Source: Ancylobacter mangrovi
GTDB lineage: Bacteria > Pseudomonadota > Alphaproteobacteria > Rhizobiales > Xanthobacteraceae
DNA length: 64,000 bases
Direction of reading: 5' to 3'
Assembly: GCF_024752355.1 (NCBI RefSeq)
Contig: NZ_JANTHZ010000002.1
Span: 682,001 to 746,000, forward strand
Made by a program: the position numbers and the translations under genes. Shown here in pieces: positions 52,636 through 61,491 of the stretch; position 1 is the stretch's first letter, and every line of letters starts with the position of its first letter. The notes under the pieces are model-generated. The model saw only the letters and a list, made by a program, of their open reading frames with translations, was not told where the DNA came from and ran no database searches.

Positions 52636-53313
52636 TCAGTCGCCCCGGCCCGCGGCGGGCACCCAGAGCACGTCGCCGGCCGTCGCGCCGCCGGCGCGGG
52701 CGTTCGCCGCCCGGCTCATGACAAAGAGCAGGTCCGACAGGCGGTTGAGATATTTCACCGCCTCCGGCGAGACCCTCTCGCCCGGCGCCTGCGCCAGCTC
52801 GACCACCATGCGCTCGGCGCGCCGGCACACGGTGCGCGCGACATGCAGATGCGCCGCCGCCGCGGTGCCGGCCGGCAGCACGAAGGAGCGCAGCGGCTTG
52901 AGCGGCGCGTTCAGCATGTCGATGTCGCGCTCCAGCCGGTCGACCTGCGCGGCGACGATGCGCAGCGGCTCGTAGCCGGGGTCCTCGCCGGTGTCGGGCG
53001 TGGCGAGGTCGGCGCCGAGGTCGAACAGGTCGTTCTGGACCCGCGCCAGCATGGCGTCGATGTCGGCGTAGACGCCCTGCGCCAGCGTGGTCTCGATCGG
53101 GTTGGCCGCGAAGGCGGCCTTGGCGATCACGTCCTCGGTCGGGCCGGCATTGGAGCCGGTGTGAAGCCGCGCCACGCCGATCGCGGCGTTGGTCTCGTCC
53201 ACCGTGCCGTAGGCGTCGACGCGCAGGTCGTATTTCGCCCGGCGTTCGCCGGTGCCGAGCGCGGTGGTGCCGTCGTCGCCGGTGCGGGTGTAGATGCGGT
53301 TGAGCACGACCAT
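52636..53313 (-). CDS. ATP:cob(I)alamin adenosyltransferase, PduO type
   Basis: 225 residues. The N-terminal ATP motif MVVLNRIYTRTGDDGTTALGTG and the cobalamin-side helices (YLNRLSDLLFVMSRAAN) are intact, as is PAGTAAAAHLHVARTVCRRAER. Makes adenosylcobalamin for methylmalonyl-CoA mutase and similar enzymes. Residues ~53-82 look like an insertion of about 25-30 residues compared with the compact form I know. Lies downstream of the twin-TM gene and upstream of the rhomboid gene. Confidence 0.93.
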   Translation of the reverse strand: MVVLNRIYTRTGDDGTTALGTGERRAKYDLRVDAYGTVDETNAAIGVARLHTGSNAGPTEDVIAKAAFAANPIETTLAQGVYADIDAMLARVQNDLFDLGADLATPDTGEDPGYEPLRIVAAQVDRLERDIDMLNAPLKPLRSFVLPAGTAAAAHLHVARTVCRRAERMVVELAQAPGERVSPEAVKYLNRLSDLLFVMSRAANARAGGATAGDVLWVPAAGRGD

Positions 53314-53336
53314 CGCCGTCGGGTGTCCCTGCGGCC

Positions 53337-53540
53337 TCAGCCGTGATTCATCAGGATGATGGTGGCGAGCACGAAGCACAGCGCCACCGCCTGCAGCAGC
53401 ACGCGCCACTGCATGAGCTTCTGCGAGCGCATCGGCGACCCGCCGCGCGCCATGTTGACGAGGCCGAGCACCAGCACGACCGCGACCGCGCCGAGCGCGA
53501 TCGGCAGCACGACGAATTTGGCGATGGTCACGAGGTCCAT
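53337..53540 (-). CDS. Twin transmembrane (HIG1-domain-like) protein
   Basis: 67 residues, two membrane segments (about 8-27 and 47-64) joined by the basic loop RGGSPMRSQKLMQWRVLLQ. The MRSQKLMQWRVLLQ pattern is typical of the HIG1-like twin-TM proteins found next to the PduO-type adenosyltransferase in this order. HIG1 proteins modulate cytochrome oxidase in mitochondria; a similar role here is inference. Confidence 0.82.
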   Translation of the reverse strand: MDLVTIAKFVVLPIALGAVAVVLVLGLVNMARGGSPMRSQKLMQWRVLLQAVALCFVLATIILMNHG

Positions 53541-53632
53541 CGAGCTCTCCCGCAGCTCGGCGAGGGATCGGCCCGGCACGGGTCCGCCCACATCGGCACG
53601 CTTTATCTGGTAGGACGCCGGCTGGTCTAGCG

Positions 53633-54109
53633 TCAATTCATGGCGAGAATGGCAGCATTCAGCGCGGTCGCATAGGACACCCAGAGGAGATAGGGGACCA
53701 TCAGCCAGCCGGCGGTGGAATCGATGCGCGCGCAGGCGAGAATGGTGGCGAGGATGGCGAGCCACAGCGCCCCGATCACCGCCATCCCCCAGCCGATCGC
53801 CTCGAAGCCGAAGAAGACCGGCGTCCACAGCGCGTTGAGCGCGAGCTGGAGGAACCACAGCCCGACCGCGCGCCGCCGCTCCGGCGAGGGGTTGTGGAGC
53901 TGCCACAGCCGCCACAGCGTCACCGCCATCAGCACGTAGAGCACGGTCCAGACCAGCGGGAACAGCGCGTCGGGCGGGGTCCAGGCCGGCTTGGCGAGCG
54001 CGGCGTACCAGGTCGGGATCTGCGGCGTGGTGACGAGCGAGCCGACGGCGCCGACCGCCAGGCACAGGCCGACCGCCAGCACGAGGCGGAAGAAGGACAG
54101 GGTCTTCAT
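53633..54109 (-). CDS. tspO: TspO/MBR-family membrane protein
   Basis: 158 residues with five membrane segments. The family pattern is clear: WYAALAKPAWTPPDALFPLVWTVLYVLMA, then LALNALWTPVFFG, then LMVPYLLWVSYATALNAAI. TspO binds porphyrins and in Rhodobacter tunes photosynthesis genes in response to oxygen. Upstream of the twin-TM gene on the same strand with a 92-bp gap. Confidence 0.94.
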   Translation of the reverse strand: MKTLSFFRLVLAVGLCLAVGAVGSLVTTPQIPTWYAALAKPAWTPPDALFPLVWTVLYVLMAVTLWRLWQLHNPSPERRRAVGLWFLQLALNALWTPVFFGFEAIGWGMAVIGALWLAILATILACARIDSTAGWLMVPYLLWVSYATALNAAILAMN

Positions 54110-54219
54110 CGGGCTTCTCCCGGCTGATTCGTCGGTTGCGTGCCTCTTATAGTCGTCATTCGCCGTTCCGGCCGAAGCCATACGGGGCCGGGGCGGGGTT
54201 GGATCATCCCGCCCGCATG

Positions 54220-55197
54220 TCAGCCGGCCTGACCGCGCGCACTGAGCGGGCCCTCCGCCCCGCGCGGGCCGGCGGTGCGGGCGGCGAGGTCGCGGAAGGC
54301 GGAGGAGGCGCCGTCGAGCCGCGCGGTCCAGGCGGGATCGGGGGTCTGGCCGTCGATAGCGATGTCGTAGGCCTGCAGCAGCGAGGCGATGGAGAGCGGC
54401 TCGATCAGCGCCGCCTTGAGCGCCCAGGCGGCGATGAAGGCGAACACCACGCCGAAGCCGGAGAGCCCGCCCGGCAGCAGGATGGCGAGGCCGAGCGCCG
54501 GGCCGAGCAGGATCAGCAGGATCACCGCCGCCAGCGCGTATTCCATCAGCGCGATCCACACCGCGTTGCGGGCCATGGCGCCGGCGTTCTGCGCGTAGAG
54601 CACCAGCCCGTCGCGCGCCGCCTCGGCCGGCTCGGTGCCCTCGCGGCGGATGATGTAGGCGAGGATGATCTCGTCCACGAGGCCGAGCGCGATCTTCAGC
54701 ACCGCGTTGACGAAGGCGTTGAGCGCGCGCATACCGGGAATCCAGCCGGTGAGCAGGTTCAGCATGCCCACCAGCGCGCGCACCACGCCGCGGATCAGCA
54801 GGTCGATGCCGAACAGCACGTTGACGGCGAGGAAGCGCGCGTTCACCGCCGCGGTCGCGTAGGCGATCTGGTCGCTGCCGGTGGGAAGCTCCTTGCCGTG
54901 CAGCAGCGCGTCGAGCGCGGCGACGTGGCCGGCCTTGACGATGTAGACGAGGTACTGGCGCGCCCACCACAGGATGGCCCAGACGAGGCCGAAGCCGCCC
55001 AGCGCGCCGATCATCGCCCCGGTCGAGGGCCCGTCACCGGCGAACAGGTGGCCGACGCTCCAGCCGATGCCCGCGCCGAGGCCGACCGAGACCGCGAAGC
55101 CGGTGCAGATCGCCGCATAGACCACGAGCCGCAGCAGCACGAACGGCCAGGTGCGCAGCACCAGCCGGAACGAGGCCGCGAAGGAAAAGTCCCACAT
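54220..55197 (-). CDS. Polytopic membrane protein of unknown function
   Basis: 325 residues with about seven or eight hydrophobic segments and a soluble C-terminus ending in low complexity. I recognise no functional motif. The N-terminus MWDFSFAASFRLVLRTWPFVLLRL and a central GTEPAEAARDGLVLYAQN resemble conserved membrane proteins of unknown role found in this order. It starts 110 bp past the end of the host-attachment-family gene. Confidence 0.75.
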   Translation of the reverse strand: MWDFSFAASFRLVLRTWPFVLLRLVVYAAICTGFAVSVGLGAGIGWSVGHLFAGDGPSTGAMIGALGGFGLVWAILWWARQYLVYIVKAGHVAALDALLHGKELPTGSDQIAYATAAVNARFLAVNVLFGIDLLIRGVVRALVGMLNLLTGWIPGMRALNAFVNAVLKIALGLVDEIILAYIIRREGTEPAEAARDGLVLYAQNAGAMARNAVWIALMEYALAAVILLILLGPALGLAILLPGGLSGFGVVFAFIAAWALKAALIEPLSIASLLQAYDIAIDGQTPDPAWTARLDGASSAFRDLAARTAGPRGAEGPLSARGQAG

Positions 55198-55215
55198 GCC
55201 GGCCCCCCGACCGCC

Positions 55216-55261
55216 CGAAAAACGAATCCCCGCCAGCCGGCCGTCGGGCAGACTGGCGGGG
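55216..55261 (-). terminator. Intrinsic terminator of the host-attachment-family gene
   Basis: On the minus strand the stem CCCCGCCAG / CTGGCGGGG (9 bp, 16-nt loop) is followed within a few bases by CGTTTTTC, about 45 bp past the stop codon. Confidence 0.65.
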
Positions 55262-55306
55262 AAGCGTAGAACCGTTTGCGGCCGGTGGGAAATGGTCGCC
55301 GGCGGA

Positions 55307-55765
55307 TCAGGCGGCGAGGTGCTTCTCGATCTCGTAGACCGGCAGCTTGACCATGTCGCGGTCGACCTCGGCGCCGATCGCCTCCTTCAGCGCCGGGCTG
55401 TAGAACGGGCGCAGCACGCCGAGCGCGCGCGGTGCGGCGACGATGACGAGCGACTTCACCTCGCCCTTCGCCACCGCGGCGTCGAGCTTGCCGGCGAGTT
55501 CGCGCAGGAAGTCGCGCTCGGCCTCGTCGTGCCAGTCGGTCGGCTCGACCGAGGAGCGCGCGGGGCTCGCGGACTGGTGCACGCGGCCGGGCGCGTCGGT
55601 GCCCTGCGCGCCGGTGGGCGGATTGTCCTGCTCGTGCACCTCATGGGTGCGCAGGTTGGGAAAGGTGGCGTCTCCCTTGTTGCACAGGATCAGGGCCTTG
55701 CGCCCGTCGCACACGACGACCCACGCGCCGGCCTCGATCTTGATCTTGTCGTAGCTGGTGCTCAT
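55307..55765 (-). CDS. Host-attachment-family protein (baeRF-like)
   Basis: 152 residues, cytoplasmic. It has AGAWVVVCDGRKALILCNKGD near the N-terminus, SVEPTDWHDEAERDFLRELAGKLD in the middle and VIVAAPRALGVLRPFYSPALKEAI near the end. These match the family first linked to plant-cell attachment in Agrobacterium and related to eRF1-like domains. The real biochemical role is unknown. Single gene with its own terminator. Confidence 0.85.
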   Translation of the reverse strand: MSTSYDKIKIEAGAWVVVCDGRKALILCNKGDATFPNLRTHEVHEQDNPPTGAQGTDAPGRVHQSASPARSSVEPTDWHDEAERDFLRELAGKLDAAVAKGEVKSLVIVAAPRALGVLRPFYSPALKEAIGAEVDRDMVKLPVYEIEKHLAA

Positions 55766-55926
55766 TCACGCCTCCTTGCACGCTTCTGCGAACGTCACGC
55801 GGCAATGGGCGCATGGCCCGTGGCGCCGCGCCTTGACCTTGGTCAAGCGGGGCGGGGCGGCGAAGTTCCACGACTGCGGGAGGGAAGCGGCGGGAGAAAA
55901 CCGTCTGGCCGGATGCCCGGCGGCCG

Positions 55927-56757
55927 TCAGAGCCGGCCTTCGCGGGCGCGGCGGATGGCGGCGTTGAGCTCGCCGCCATACACGAAGATCGAGGCGGTGG
56001 TGTAGAGGAAGACGAGGGCGATCATCACCGAGGCGAGGCCGGCATAGGTGGTGACGTAGTTGCCCGCGAACTCGGCGAGGTAGCGCCCGAAGGCGGCGCC
56101 GGCGGCGAGCCACAGGCCGAGCGTGACGAGGATGCCCGGCGCCACTTCGGCGAGCGCGCGCCGCCCGGCCGGCAGCCACATATGGGCGACCACCAGCGCC
56201 ACGATCAGGATCGCCGAGGTCGCGGCGTAGCGCAGGAAGGTGACGACCCAGCCGAAGGGCTGCAGCGCCGGCACCCAGCGCACCGCCGCCAGCCACAGCA
56301 CCGGGCCGAGCACCACCAGGAAGGACAGCGCCAGCAGCCCGGCGGCGCCGACCACCACATAGCCGATCGATTCCAGCCGCAGCCAGTACCAGGCGCGGCT
56401 CTCGCGCACGCCATAGGCGCGGTTGAGGCCGATGCGCAGGCTCTCGATGCCGTTGGAGGAAAAGTAGATCGCCAGGATGACGCCGAAGGTCAGCACGTCG
56501 GTGCGCACTTGCGTGAGCACGTTGCGGATCTCGCTGCCGATGGGCGCGGCGACCTGCGCCGGCCAGGCCTCCAGCATGAGCTGGACGGTCTCGTCAGCGA
56601 GGTTCTTGAAGTCGAAGAAGGCCGCCAGCGATGTGACGAAGATCAGGAACGGGAACAGCGACATCAGCGCGGACAGCGCGATGTGGCTCGAAATGGCCCA
56701 GCCGTCGTCCTCGACGAAGCGCCAGAAGGCGTCCCAGGAGATGTCGAAGGCACGCAT
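55927..56757 (-). CDS. YihY/BrkB-family inner membrane protein
   Basis: 276 residues with six membrane segments. The family motifs [54 protein letters not shown] and the end [35 protein letters not shown] are present. Once called ribonuclease BN, the family has no proven enzymatic role. Divergent from proA. The ATG at 56757 was chosen; an upstream codon at 56829 adds a basic, unconserved stretch. Confidence 0.92.
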   Translation of the reverse strand: MRAFDISWDAFWRFVEDDGWAISSHIALSALMSLFPFLIFVTSLAAFFDFKNLADETVQLMLEAWPAQVAAPIGSEIRNVLTQVRTDVLTFGVILAIYFSSNGIESLRIGLNRAYGVRESRAWYWLRLESIGYVVVGAAGLLALSFLVVLGPVLWLAAVRWVPALQPFGWVVTFLRYAATSAILIVALVVAHMWLPAGRRALAEVAPGILVTLGLWLAAGAAFGRYLAEFAGNYVTTYAGLASVMIALVFLYTTASIFVYGGELNAAIRRAREGRL

Positions 56758-57046
56758 CAAGACAGCCGGTCTCCTCGAGCGAAGCAGGCAGGTGCTGCGT
56801 GACATCGGACGTCGCGGCGCAAATGGCAAGCCTGTCGGGCAGGAAACTGCCCCATGGAGAGCTCATGCGGCGCGGGTGGGGCCGCCGGCGGCGCCTTGCG
56901 CGCGCTGCCGGCCGGGCATCCCCGCGCAAGCGTCGGAGCGGCCCCGCAAATTCGCTTTGGCGCGAGCGGCGCGGGCTGTGGTAGATAGGGCGCCCGTTTC
57001 ACGACCCTTCGATGAATTTCGACGAGAGACACACCGAGTAACTGCC

Positions 57047-58384
57047 ATGTCCGCCGCCATCCCCTCCTCCCTGCGCGCCGTTCCCCCCGCCGAGACCCGT
57101 TCCGGCGAGCCGGCCTGCCCGCCGGAGGACGTGGCCGCGATCATGGCCGGGATCGGCTCCCGTGCCCGCGCGGCCGCGCGCATCCTCGCCAACACGCCGG
57201 CGGCGGCGAAGGAGGCCGGCCTGAAGGCGGCCGCCGGAGCGATCCGCGCCGAAGCAGGTGAGATCCTCGACGCCAATGCGCAGGACGTTGCCGCGGCGCG
57301 TGCCTCCGGCATGGGCGCCTCCATGCTCGACCGGCTGACGCTGACGCCCGAGCGGCTGGAGGCGGCCGCGCGCGGGGTCGAGGAGATCGCCGAGCTGCCC
57401 GATCCGGTCGGCAAGGTGACCGAGCGCTGGGAACGGCCGAACGGCCTGGTGCTGGAGCGCGTGCGCACCCCGCTCGGCGTCGTCGGCGTGATCTATGAGA
57501 GCCGGCCCAACGTCACCGCCGACGCTGGCGGCCTGTGCCTGAAGGCCGGCAATGCGGTGATCCTGCGCGGCGGCTCGGACAGCTTCTATTCCAGCCGGGC
57601 GATCCACGCGGCGATGGTGCGCGGGCTGACCGCGGCCGGCCTGCCGGCGGACGCGATCCAGCTCGTGCCGACCCGCGACCGCGCGGCGGTGGGCGAGATG
57701 CTGGCCGGGCTCGGCGGCAATGTCGACGTGATCGTGCCGCGCGGCGGCAAGAGCCTCGTCGCCCGGGTGCAGAGCGAGGCGCGGGTGCCGGTGTTCGCCC
57801 ATCTCGAAGGGCTGGTGCACGTCTATGTCGACAAGGGCGCCGATCTCGACAAGGCGCTGACCATCGTGCGCAACGCCAAGCTGCGCCGCACCAGCATCTG
57901 CGGGGCGGCGGAGACGCTGCTGATCGATCGTGCCGGAGCCGGAACGTTTCTGGCGCCGCTGGTCACCATGCTGCTCGACGCGGGCTGCGAGGTGCGCGGC
58001 GACGCGGACGTGCAGGCGGTCGACCCGCGCGTGCTGCCCGCCACCGAGGAGGACTGGCGCACCGAATATCTCGACGCGGTGATCGCGGCGAAGGTGGTGG
58101 ACGGGCTCGCCGCGGCGATCGACCATATCGAGACCCACGGCTCGCACCACACCGACGCGATCATCACCGAGGACCAGGCCGCGGCCGACACCTTCCTCGC
58201 CGAGGTCGATTCGGCGATCGTGGTGCATAACGCCTCGACCCAGTTCGCCGATGGCGGCGAGTTCGGCTTCGGCGGCGAGATCGGCATCGCCACCGGCCGC
58301 ATGCACGCGCGTGGCCCGGTCGGCGCCGAGCAGCTCACCTCGTTCAAATATCGGGTGCGCGGCACCGGCCAGATACGCCCGTGA
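57047..58384 (+). CDS. proA: Gamma-glutamyl phosphate reductase
   Basis: 445 residues. ALDH-like fold with the catalytic cysteine in [17 protein letters not shown] and the substrate region [21 protein letters not shown] and [24 protein letters not shown]. It reduces gamma-glutamyl phosphate to glutamate semialdehyde in proline synthesis. The N-terminal ~25 residues are an unconserved extension. proB is not adjacent. nadD overlaps its stop by 4 bp. Confidence 0.96.
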   Translation: MSAAIPSSLRAVPPAETRSGEPACPPEDVAAIMAGIGSRARAAARILANTPAAAKEAGLKAAAGAIRAEAGEILDANAQDVAAARASGMGASMLDRLTLTPERLEAAARGVEEIAELPDPVGKVTERWERPNGLVLERVRTPLGVVGVIYESRPNVTADAGGLCLKAGNAVILRGGSDSFYSSRAIHAAMVRGLTAAGLPADAIQLVPTRDRAAVGEMLAGLGGNVDVIVPRGGKSLVARVQSEARVPVFAHLEGLVHVYVDKGADLDKALTIVRNAKLRRTSICGAAETLLIDRAGAGTFLAPLVTMLLDAGCEVRGDADVQAVDPRVLPATEEDWRTEYLDAVIAAKVVDGLAAAIDHIETHGSHHTDAIITEDQAAADTFLAEVDSAIVVHNASTQFADGGEFGFGGEIGIATGRMHARGPVGAEQLTSFKYRVRGTGQIRP

Positions 58385-59007
58385 CCCCGCCGGCGCCTTC
58401 GCCGCAGACGCGCATTCCCCCGCTCGCGCCGGGGATGCGCATCGGCCTCTATGGCGGCAGCTTCAACCCGCCGCACGCCGCCCATCGCGCGGCGAGCCTG
58501 CTCGCGCTCAAGCGGCTGGGGCTCGACCAGGTGTGGTGGCTGGTGACGCCCGGCAACCCGCTGAAGGACAATGGCGCCCTGCCCTCGCTCACCGCCCGGC
58601 TCGAAGCGGCGCGGGAGGTGGCGCATCACCCGCGGCTGGTGCCGACCGGGCTCGAGGCGGGGCTCGGCACCCGCTACAGCTTCGACACGGTGGCGGCGCT
58701 GACGCGGCGCTTCCCCGAGGTGCGGTTCGTCTGGCTGATGGGGGCGGACAACCTCGCCACCTTCCACCGCTGGCAGCGCTGGCGCGACATTGCCAGTCTG
58801 GTCCCGATCGCGGTGATCGACCGGCCGGGCTGCACCTTCCCTTCCATGACCTCGCCGGCGGCGACCGCGCTCGCGCGCTGGCGCCGGGCGGAGGAGGACG
58901 CGCCGTGCCTTGCGGGGGCCGCAGCGCCCGCCTGGGTGTTCCTGCACGGGCTGAAATCGCCGCTCTCTTCCACCCAACTGCGCGCCGCCGCGGCACGCCC
59001 GGGGTGA
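58381..59007 (+). CDS. nadD: Nicotinate-nucleotide adenylyltransferase
   Basis: 208 residues from a GTG start overlapping proA (GTGA). Nucleotidyltransferase motif [17 protein letters not shown] and the C-terminal [14 protein letters not shown] are present, with [16 protein letters not shown] between. Makes NaAD from nicotinate mononucleotide and ATP. Part of the conserved proA-nadD-rsfS-rlmH chain. Confidence 0.95.
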   Translation: MTPPAPSPQTRIPPLAPGMRIGLYGGSFNPPHAAHRAASLLALKRLGLDQVWWLVTPGNPLKDNGALPSLTARLEAAREVAHHPRLVPTGLEAGLGTRYSFDTVAALTRRFPEVRFVWLMGADNLATFHRWQRWRDIASLVPIAVIDRPGCTFPSMTSPAATALARWRRAEEDAPCLAGAAAPAWVFLHGLKSPLSSTQLRAAAARPG

Positions 59008-59149
59008 CGCCGGCGCGTGACGCTGAGTCAATGTGGCGAACCGGCGGTTGAAAGGGGGCCGGTTCGGTCTTATCTTAACCGCGCATCAACGGCGGGATTC
59101 CGTCGTGATCGTTGCCGAAATGTCGAGAGGATCCGGACCCCTGTCCATC

Positions 59150-59563
59150 ATGGCGCTCTCAGCAGCCGCCTCCACCCCGGCGACTGCACCCGTCTCCGAA
59201 GCGCGCTACGACGCCGAGGAGATTTTGGCCCTCGTTCTGGCCCGTCTGGAAGACGACAAGGCCGAGGACATCGTTTCCATCGAACTGCGCGGCAAGACGA
59301 CCATCGCCGACTACATGGTGGTGGCCACGGGCCGTTCCCAGCGCCACGCGGGCGCCGTCGCCGAACACCTTGTCGAAGCGCTGAAGGCGCGCGGCGTCAA
59401 GGGCATTCGGGTCGAGGGCATGCCGGCGTGCGACTGGGTGCTGATCGATGCCAGCGACGTCATCGTCCACATCTTCCAGCCGGAAGTGCGCGGCTTCTAC
59501 AACATCGAGAAGATGTGGTCGGGCGCGCTCGCGAGCGGCTCGTCACGCACGACGCGCGGCTGA
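59150..59563 (+). CDS. rsfS: Ribosome silencing factor RsfS
   Basis: About 137 residues. The family core is [33 protein letters not shown], then [40 protein letters not shown]. It binds ribosomal protein L14 and keeps subunits apart in starvation. The start is uncertain: ATGs at 59150 and 59120 and codons up to 59033 are in frame; 59150 gives the usual length. Followed by rlmH after 10 bp. Confidence 0.93.
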   Translation: MALSAAASTPATAPVSEARYDAEEILALVLARLEDDKAEDIVSIELRGKTTIADYMVVATGRSQRHAGAVAEHLVEALKARGVKGIRVEGMPACDWVLIDASDVIVHIFQPEVRGFYNIEKMWSGALASGSSRTTRG

Positions 59564-59573
59564 GTCGCGCAGG

Positions 59574-60056
59574 GTGAGGCTGCTGATCGTTGCGGTGGGC
59601 CGGCTGAAGGCCGGGCCCGAACGCGAGCTCTGTGCGCGCTATCTCGACCGGGCCTCCAAGTCCGGCCGTGCGCTCGGGCTCTCCGGCCCGGACGTGGTCG
59701 AGATCGCGGAAAGCGCGGCGCGCCGCCCCGAGGACCGGATGGCGGACGAGGGCTCTTCGATCGTCGCCGCGCTGCCGGAGGAGACCGCCGTGCTCGGGCT
59801 CGACCCGCGCGGCGCCGCGGTGAGCAGCGAGGAGCTCGCCGCCGACATCGCCGCCCTGCGCGACCGGGGCGTGCGCGCGCTGTCCTTCCTGATCGGCGGG
59901 GCGGACGGGCTGAGCGATCAGGCGCGCTCGCGGGCCGACCAGCTCATCGGCTTCGGCCGTGCCACCTTTCCCCACCAGCTGGTCCGGGTGATGATGGCCG
60001 AGCAGATCTACCGGGTCGCCACCATCCTGGCCGGGCATCCCTATCACAAGGGCTGA
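59574..60056 (+). CDS. rlmH: 23S rRNA pseudouridine(1915)-N3-methyltransferase RlmH
   Basis: 160 residues from a GTG start. SPOUT fold: start [19 protein letters not shown]-binding [13 protein letters not shown] and the C-terminal knot [29 protein letters not shown]. Methylates the pseudouridine at position 1915 of 23S rRNA. In the chain rsfS-rlmH. Confidence 0.96.
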   Translation: MRLLIVAVGRLKAGPERELCARYLDRASKSGRALGLSGPDVVEIAESAARRPEDRMADEGSSIVAALPEETAVLGLDPRGAAVSSEELAADIAALRDRGVRALSFLIGGADGLSDQARSRADQLIGFGRATFPHQLVRVMMAEQIYRVATILAGHPYHKG

Positions 60057-60132
60057 CGGCGAGGGCGGCCGACGGAACACGGTGGCGCTTTCGCTAACGC
60101 TTTGTTAACCACCCGGGCCCTCCCTTGCCCAG

Positions 60133-61491
60133 ATGCGCCTCGCCGACATGATCACCGGCCGTTCCCACCGTCGCCCGTCCGCCTGCCGTCCCGCTCCGGG
60201 CCGGCTCGGGGCGGCGTGCATGGTGGCGGCGGTGTGGCTGGCCTGTGGCGCCCCGCTCGCCGCGCAGACCGCCGCCGACCCGAAGGACGCGGCCGCCCAG
60301 CACCAGCGGCGGATCGAAGAGCTCGACGCCGACATCAAGGGCAGCAAGGCCGAGCAGGAGCGCCTCGCGAGCGAGATCGCCGACCTGAAGGGCGACCGGA
60401 CCAAGCTCAACGCCGCCCTGCTCGACACCGCGAAGAAGGTCCGCGACGTCGAAGGCAAGCTCGATGCCAGCGAGCAGCGCCTGCTCCAGCTCAACCGCGA
60501 AGCGTCCGACATCCGCGAATCGCTCGACGCGCGCCGCTCCGTGCTCGCCGAGGTGCTGGGCGGGCTGGTGCGGCTCGGCCGCCGCCCGCCGCCGGCGCTG
60601 CTGGTGCGACCCGACGACGCCTTGAAATCGGTGCGTTCGGCGATGCTGCTCGGCGCCGTGCTGCCGGAGCTGAAGGCCGAGACCGAGATGCTCGCCACCG
60701 AGCTGGCGGCGCAGGAGCGGGTGCGCCAGGAGAGCGCCCGCGAGCGCGACGCTCTCGCAGAATTGAAAGACAGCCTCGCCGGCGAGCGGCGCCGCACCGC
60801 GGCCCTGATCGACGAGCGCCAGAAGTCGCTCGAGGCGAGCGAGGCGGCGCTGCAGAGCGAGCAGCAGCACGCCGACGCGCTGGCTGCCGAGGCGAGCAAC
60901 GTGCGCGACCTTCTCGCCCGCGTCGAGACCGAGATCACGGCGGCGCGCAAGGCGGCCGAGGCCGCGAAGGCGGCGCAGAACAAGGCGGGGCAAGGCCCGG
61001 CCGATCGGCTGGCGGCGCTGCAGGATCCGGGCCGGCTGACCCCGGGCATCGCCTTCGCCGACGCCAAGGGGCTGCTGCCGCTGCCCGCCGGGGGGACGGT
61101 GCTGAAGGCGTTCGGCGCCGATGACGGATATGGCGGGCAGGAAAAGGGGGTCTCGTTCGGCACCCGGACGGAGGCGCAGGTGACCGCCCCGAGCGACGGT
61201 TGGGTGGTCTATGCGGGGCCGTTCCGCTCCTATGGTCAACTATTGATCATCAATGCCGGCGGCGGATACCATATTCTTCTGGCGGGAATGGATAAGATAA
61301 CCGTTGAGCTCGGACAGTTCGTGCTGTCGGGCGAACCCGTGGCGGTAATGGGGCAAGGACCACAATTGGTGTCGTCGGTCGGCCTTGGAACTGCCCAACC
61401 CATTCTTTACGTCGAGTTCCGTAAGGACGGTAATTCGATTGACCCAACCCCCTGGTGGGCGACGAGCGAGAGCGAGAAGGCACGCGGATGA
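60133..61491 (+). CDS. EnvC-like murein hydrolase activator with degenerate LytM domain
   Basis: 452 residues. After a signal region (cleavage near PLAAQ) come two long coiled coils (about 55-140 and 190-300) and a C-terminal LytM/M23 domain. The M23 zinc ligands appear lost: the HxxxD position reads EKGVSFGT and the final HxH strand reads ILYVEFR, with only the H of GGYHILLAG kept. This is the pattern of EnvC activators that switch on amidases at the septum. Its TGA overlaps the ATG of ctpA. Confidence 0.88.
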   Translation: MRLADMITGRSHRRPSACRPAPGRLGAACMVAAVWLACGAPLAAQTAADPKDAAAQHQRRIEELDADIKGSKAEQERLASEIADLKGDRTKLNAALLDTAKKVRDVEGKLDASEQRLLQLNREASDIRESLDARRSVLAEVLGGLVRLGRRPPPALLVRPDDALKSVRSAMLLGAVLPELKAETEMLATELAAQERVRQESARERDALAELKDSLAGERRRTAALIDERQKSLEASEAALQSEQQHADALAAEASNVRDLLARVETEITAARKAAEAAKAAQNKAGQGPADRLAALQDPGRLTPGIAFADAKGLLPLPAGGTVLKAFGADDGYGGQEKGVSFGTRTEAQVTAPSDGWVVYAGPFRSYGQLLIINAGGGYHILLAGMDKITVELGQFVLSGEPVAVMGQGPQLVSSVGLGTAQPILYVEFRKDGNSIDPTPWWATSESEKARG

